From Closterium sp. Naga37s-1 (taxonomy: Eukaryota > Streptophyta > Zygnematophyceae > Desmidiales > Closteriaceae): DNA of 64,000 bases. Shown in pieces: positions 61,401 to 64,000 of the stretch. The notes beneath the pieces were generated by a model. The model made no database searches. It worked only from the letters and a program-made list of their open reading frames with translations, and was not told where the DNA came from. The first letter of the stretch is position 1. Every line of letters starts with the position of its first letter. The DNA lies in the NCBI GenBank assembly GCA_947471745.1, contig CANJKZ010000461.1:129001-193000 (forward strand), written 5' to 3'. A program made the translations under genes and the position numbers.

Positions 61401-64000
61401 TGCCGGAGACCTCGCCCACACTGCTGTGGACGGGGAAGGTTGGCGATGTGTCGCGTTTCCGGGTCTGGGGATCTCGTGCTTTTGTCCGCGATACGCCCAC
61501 GGACAAGCTCTCCTCCCGCGCTGTTCCTTGTGTCTTCCTTGGCTTTGTCCCGGACGCGTCTGGTTGGCAGTTTTACCACGCCACCTCGCGCCGTGTCCTG
61601 CCCTCTCAGGACGTCACTTTTGACGAGTCGGTGCCCTACTACCGCCTCTTCCCCTACCGCACTGCCCCGCTCCCCCCCCCGCCTCTCTTCCTCGCGCCAG
61701 GTGCTGCTGTGGTAGACCCCCTCCCCCCTCAGGGTGCCGCTCCCTCAGGTGTGTCCCAGGTAGACCCGGTTGAGCCTGTCGAGGTAGCTGTCGACTCTCG
61801 TCCTGCTAGGGGTGCTGAGCCTGAGCGTGCGGAGCCTGGGGGTGCGGAGCCTGGGGGTGCAGAGCCTGGGGTTGCGGAGTCTGGGGGTGCGGAGCCTGCG
61901 GGTGCTGAGTCTGGGGGTGCTGAGTCTGGGGGTGCTGAGCCTGGGAGTGCTACGTCTGAGGGTACTGAGCCAGAGGGTGCTGCGACTGAGAGTGCTACAC
62001 CTGGAGGCGCTCTTTCCTCACAGCAGCTGCGTGAGTGGTACTTACAGTACTGCAGCCTCAGGAGAGGTGCTGCTGGAGCTCGTGCTCGTGCTTCCCCTCC
62101 TAGGCGGGAGCTTCCCTCTCCCCAGCGGCTCCGAGAGTGGTACGCTCGTCGCTGCAGTCTCCGGAGTGGCGCTACTTGTGTCGCGGACCCTGGAGCTGGA
62201 GGTGCTGCTGGTGCTGGAGCTGCTGGAGGTGCTGCTGCTGCTGGCGCTGCTGGAGGTGCTGCTGGTGCTGGTGCTGCTGGTGCTGCTGGAGGTGCTGCTG
62301 GAGCTGCTGGAGGTGCTGCTGCTGCTGGCGGTGCTGCTGGCGCTGCTGGAGGTGCTGCTGGTGCTGGTGCTGCTGGAGCTGCTGGAGGTGCTGCTGCTGC
62401 TGGCGGTGCTGCTGGTGCTGCTGGAGGTGCTGCTGGTGCTGGTGCTGCTGGAGCTGCTGGAGGTGCTGCTGGAGCTGCTGGAGGTGCTACTGGTACTGGT
62501 GCTGCTGGTTCTGGTACTACTGGAGCTGCTGTAGGTGCTGCTGGTGCTGGAGCTGCTGGAGGCACTGCTGCTGCTGGCGGTGCTGCTGGAGCTGCTGGAG
62601 GTGCTGGTGCTGCTGGTGGTGCTGCTGGAGGTGCTGGAGCTGCTGAACCTGGAGGTGCTCGTACTGGAGGTACTGGAGCTGCTGGGACTGGAGCTGCTGA
62701 GGGGGTTGGAGCTGGAGTTGCTGAGCGGCCGCGGCCGTACTACGTTCCGCTCCTTCAGCAGGTTCTTGGTCTCCCGCCCTCTACTGGTCCTACTCCTCCC
62801 CTACTGAGTCCACCGCCTGTCCAGTCACAGTCACAGTTACAGCCTGCCTCTCCGCTGCCTGGTCCTTCTCCTTACACTGCGCCGACGGGTAGTCTTACTG
62901 AGCGTCGTGAGCCTGAGTCTCGTCCTCCGTCGCCTGAGTCGCGTCCAGAGTCGCCTGTCCGCGCTGTCCGCGCTGGTCGTCGTGCTCCGCGTCAGCATCC
63001 TCCTCCTGTCCTTGGCACTCACTATATGACCCTGCGTCCTTCCACTGCTCCACAGCGTGTCCCTCTGCCGTCTCCTCCTGCGTCCTCTCTTCCTGACATT
63101 GCTGACCCGCCGTCAGACCTTACTCGTGCTGCCAGTCCTACTGTCGCGCGTCTCCTTGCCACTGTTGTCACTGACCCTACCTTTGAGTCCTCTGCTGCGT
63201 CTGCTCTAGTCGCTGAGCTTGTTGACTTTGCTGCCGCCTGTCGTCTAGACTACGCCGCTAGCCTTGTTGCTGAGTCTGAGTCTGTCTGTCCTCCGTCCGT
63301 CGGGGGTGAGTGTGCTCTTGGCACGGACGTCCTTGAGGACAGACAGGAGGAGTTTGAGTGCTTTGCTGCTGCTTTACCTCATCTCGTGTCCATGCTGATT
63401 GCCCCTGAGGGAGACCCGGATGCACCAGACATCCCGACCCCACGCTCTTACGCAGAGGCGATGGAGGGTCTCTACTCCTCTCAGTGGCAGACAGCCATGG
63501 ACGCAGAGATGGCTTCCTGGAAGTCAACAGGCACCTACGTCGACGAGGTTCCCCCACCTGGGGCGAACATCGTCAGTGGCATGTGGATTTTCAGGGTGAA
63601 GCGGCCGCCGGGTTCTCCGCCTGTCTTCAAGGCGCGGTACGTTGCACGAGGCTTCAGTCAGCGAGAGGGAGTTGACTTCTTCCAGACCTTCTCCCCGACC
63701 CCGAAGATGACCACTCTTCGGGTTCTGCTGCACGTCGCCGCTCAGCGTGACTACGAGCTCCACTCTCTTGACTTCAGCGCTGCTTTCCTACAGGGCAGCC
63801 TGCACGAGGAGATCTGGCTGCGCCGTCCACCTGGCTTCACTGGGTCGTTCCCTCCTGGTACCCAGTGGAGCCTCCGGCGGCCAGTCTACGGTCTCCGCCA
63901 GGCACCCCGTGAGTGGCACGACACACTGAGGACTACTCTTGCTGCTCTTGGGTTTGCTCCTTCTACTGCTGACCCGTCGCTGTTTCTACGCACCGACACC
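58454..64000 (+). mobile_element. Copia element D (right end outside window)
   Basis: PBS at 58454. The leader is built of a 22-bp repeat with core GTCGAGCGCCCCTACTAGCG (58508-58725, about 10 copies), a run of 28 A (58726-58753) and a 31-bp repeat containing CGTCGCGTCGCCCTTGCGGG (58756-59205, about 14 copies). The polyprotein frame starts at 59624 and is open to the window end. Confidence 0.85.
59624..64000 (+). CDS. gag-pol: Copia D polyprotein, intact and open at window end
   Basis: ATG 59624; no stop through 64000 (about 1459 codons), so this copy may be active. The N-terminal gag-like part repeats SLTPQQLREWYA and contains DAWRTEFGDDAEL and GACHLCVPPDPG. Then protease (FTLDSGASRCFFRD), pre-integrase (LWHHRLGHPS), integrase (HMDVWGPARV, FLIVVDDCSRYT, LHSDRGGEFSS, QQNGVAERRIG), a Gly/Ala-rich linker near 62180-62700, and reverse transcriptase from DVLEDRQEEFECF to LRRPVYGLRQAPREWHD. 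RNase H and the right LTR lie beyond the window. Closely related to element C but without its frameshift. Confidence 0.9.
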   Translation, partial: MQLHGRPRVSLTPQQLREWYASWGCRGGRSGSRPGVGSSGTSCSGPVQQQRRPRDPVSPQQFREWYAQSRGSLSTARCPYVISTGAWTGQPCGTRGHTESHCFARLTDAWRTEFGDDAELPDWVELLGQRVDIFALPYDAILTAMYALSTSTEGACHLCVPPDPGIQSAALGTGEAAALGARVSVASGAGEAAALGASVSVAPGAGEAAALGTRESAPSGTAPTEALHTFTLDSGASRCFFRDRTALEQLARPVAVSLADPSGGPVIATSSTVLPCPAVPSGTLSGLYLPSFSTNLVAGRALQDGGVHQFTPAYERVTHCTCARTGRHLATFTRQPGSDLYTLTTESPQVAASASASGQLSAPCSCRSLAHETVLWHHRLGHPSVQRLRGMHSRYLVSGLPRVLPPLPPSPAPTCLPCVEGRQRAAPHSSSFPLTASPLQTLHMDVWGPARVRGQGHERYFLIVVDDCSRYTTVFPLRTKGEVLDVLIPWIRVARLQLSERFHSDFPVLRLHSDRGGEFSSDLLRAFCQGEGIEQSFTLPASPQQNGVAERRIGLVMEVARTSLIHAAAPNFLWPFAVRYAAHQLNLWPRVSLPETSPTLLWTGKVGDVSRFRVWGSRAFVRDTPTDKLSSRAVPCVFLGFVPDASGWQFYHATSRRVLPSQDVTFDESVPYYRLFPYRTAPLPPPPLFLAPGAAVVDPLPPQGAAPSGVSQVDPVEPVEVAVDSRPARGAEPERAEPGGAEPGGAEPGVAESGGAEPAGAESGGAESGGAEPGSATSEGTEPEGAATESATPGGALSSQQLREWYLQYCSLRRGAAGARARASPPRRELPSPQRLREWYARRCSLRSGATCVADPGAGGAAGAGAAGGAAAAGAAGGAAGAGAAGAAGGAAGAAGGAAAAGGAAGAAGGAAGAGAAGAAGGAAAAGGAAGAAGGAAGAGAAGAAGGAAGAAGGATGTGAAGSGTTGAAVGAAGAGAAGGTAAAGGAAGAAGGAGAAGGAAGGAGAAEPGGARTGGTGAAGTGAAEGVGAGVAERPRPYYVPLLQQVLGLPPSTGPTPPLLSPPPVQSQSQLQPASPLPGPSPYTAPTGSLTERREPESRPPSPESRPESPVRAVRAGRRAPRQHPPPVLGTHYMTLRPSTAPQRVPLPSPPASSLPDIADPPSDLTRAASPTVARLLATVVTDPTFESSAASALVAELVDFAAACRLDYAASLVAESESVCPPSVGGECALGTDVLEDRQEEFECFAAALPHLVSMLIAPEGDPDAPDIPTPRSYAEAMEGLYSSQWQTAMDAEMASWKSTGTYVDEVPPPGANIVSGMWIFRVKRPPGSPPVFKARYVARGFSQREGVDFFQTFSPTPKMTTLRVLLHVAAQRDYELHSLDFSAAFLQGSLHEEIWLRRPPGFTGSFPPGTQWSLRRPVYGLRQAPREWHDTLRTTLAALGFAPSTADPSLFLRTDT

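Overview
The window is nuclear DNA from a green-lineage eukaryote. GT-AG introns, plastid transit peptides, a plant-type double-stranded-RNA-binding protein, 7-hydroxymethyl chlorophyll a reductase, plant-type acetylglutamate kinase and chromodomain Ty3 elements point to a streptophyte. The repeat-rich introns and mixed Copia/Ty3 load suggest a streptophyte alga, perhaps a zygnematophyte such as Closterium; that genus guess is weak and comes from memory, not from a search.

Layout. 1-409 (-): 5' end of a DRB-type dsRNA-binding protein, cut by the window edge. 4040-4801 (+): intronless LSF2-like phosphoglucan phosphatase lacking an internal block. 4939-5424 (-): plastid cupin protein with a broken 3' end. 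5608-7232 (-): two-exon acetylglutamate kinase. 8016-17863 (-): 16-exon chlorophyll-cycle reductase (HCAR). 18312-23892 (+): Ty3 chromovirus whose 3' LTR carries a tiny TRIM and a hAT-type MITE. 24356-31018 (-): five-exon Cu(+)-ATPase. 32080-49585 (-): five small secreted LysM proteins with one shared gene structure, lying in partly duplicated blocks and split by a minus-strand Copia element (39091-45200). 51480-64000 (+): two related Copia elements in tandem, the second intact but cut by the window end.

The most unusual signal is inside the two large genes. Introns of HCAR and of the Cu-ATPase are filled with short tandem copies of the neighbouring exon edge plus its splice site, up to about nine per exon. 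In every case I mapped, copies of an exon start lie upstream of that exon and copies of an exon end lie downstream, so the spliced product stays in frame: HCAR gives 511 aa from 16 exons and the ATPase 1452 aa from 5. HCAR introns also carry a family of perfect 20-30 bp palindromes sharing TTTTGAG/CTCAAAA arms.

Functional picture: the host genes are plastid and metal housekeeping (chlorophyll b to a conversion, arginine synthesis, starch phosphoglucan turnover, copper transport) plus RNA silencing and a secreted LysM cluster. They share no operon-like logic; apart from the phosphatase all lie on the minus strand. All exon joins were worked out by hand from splice signals, reading phase and remembered family sequences, so they need transcript support.
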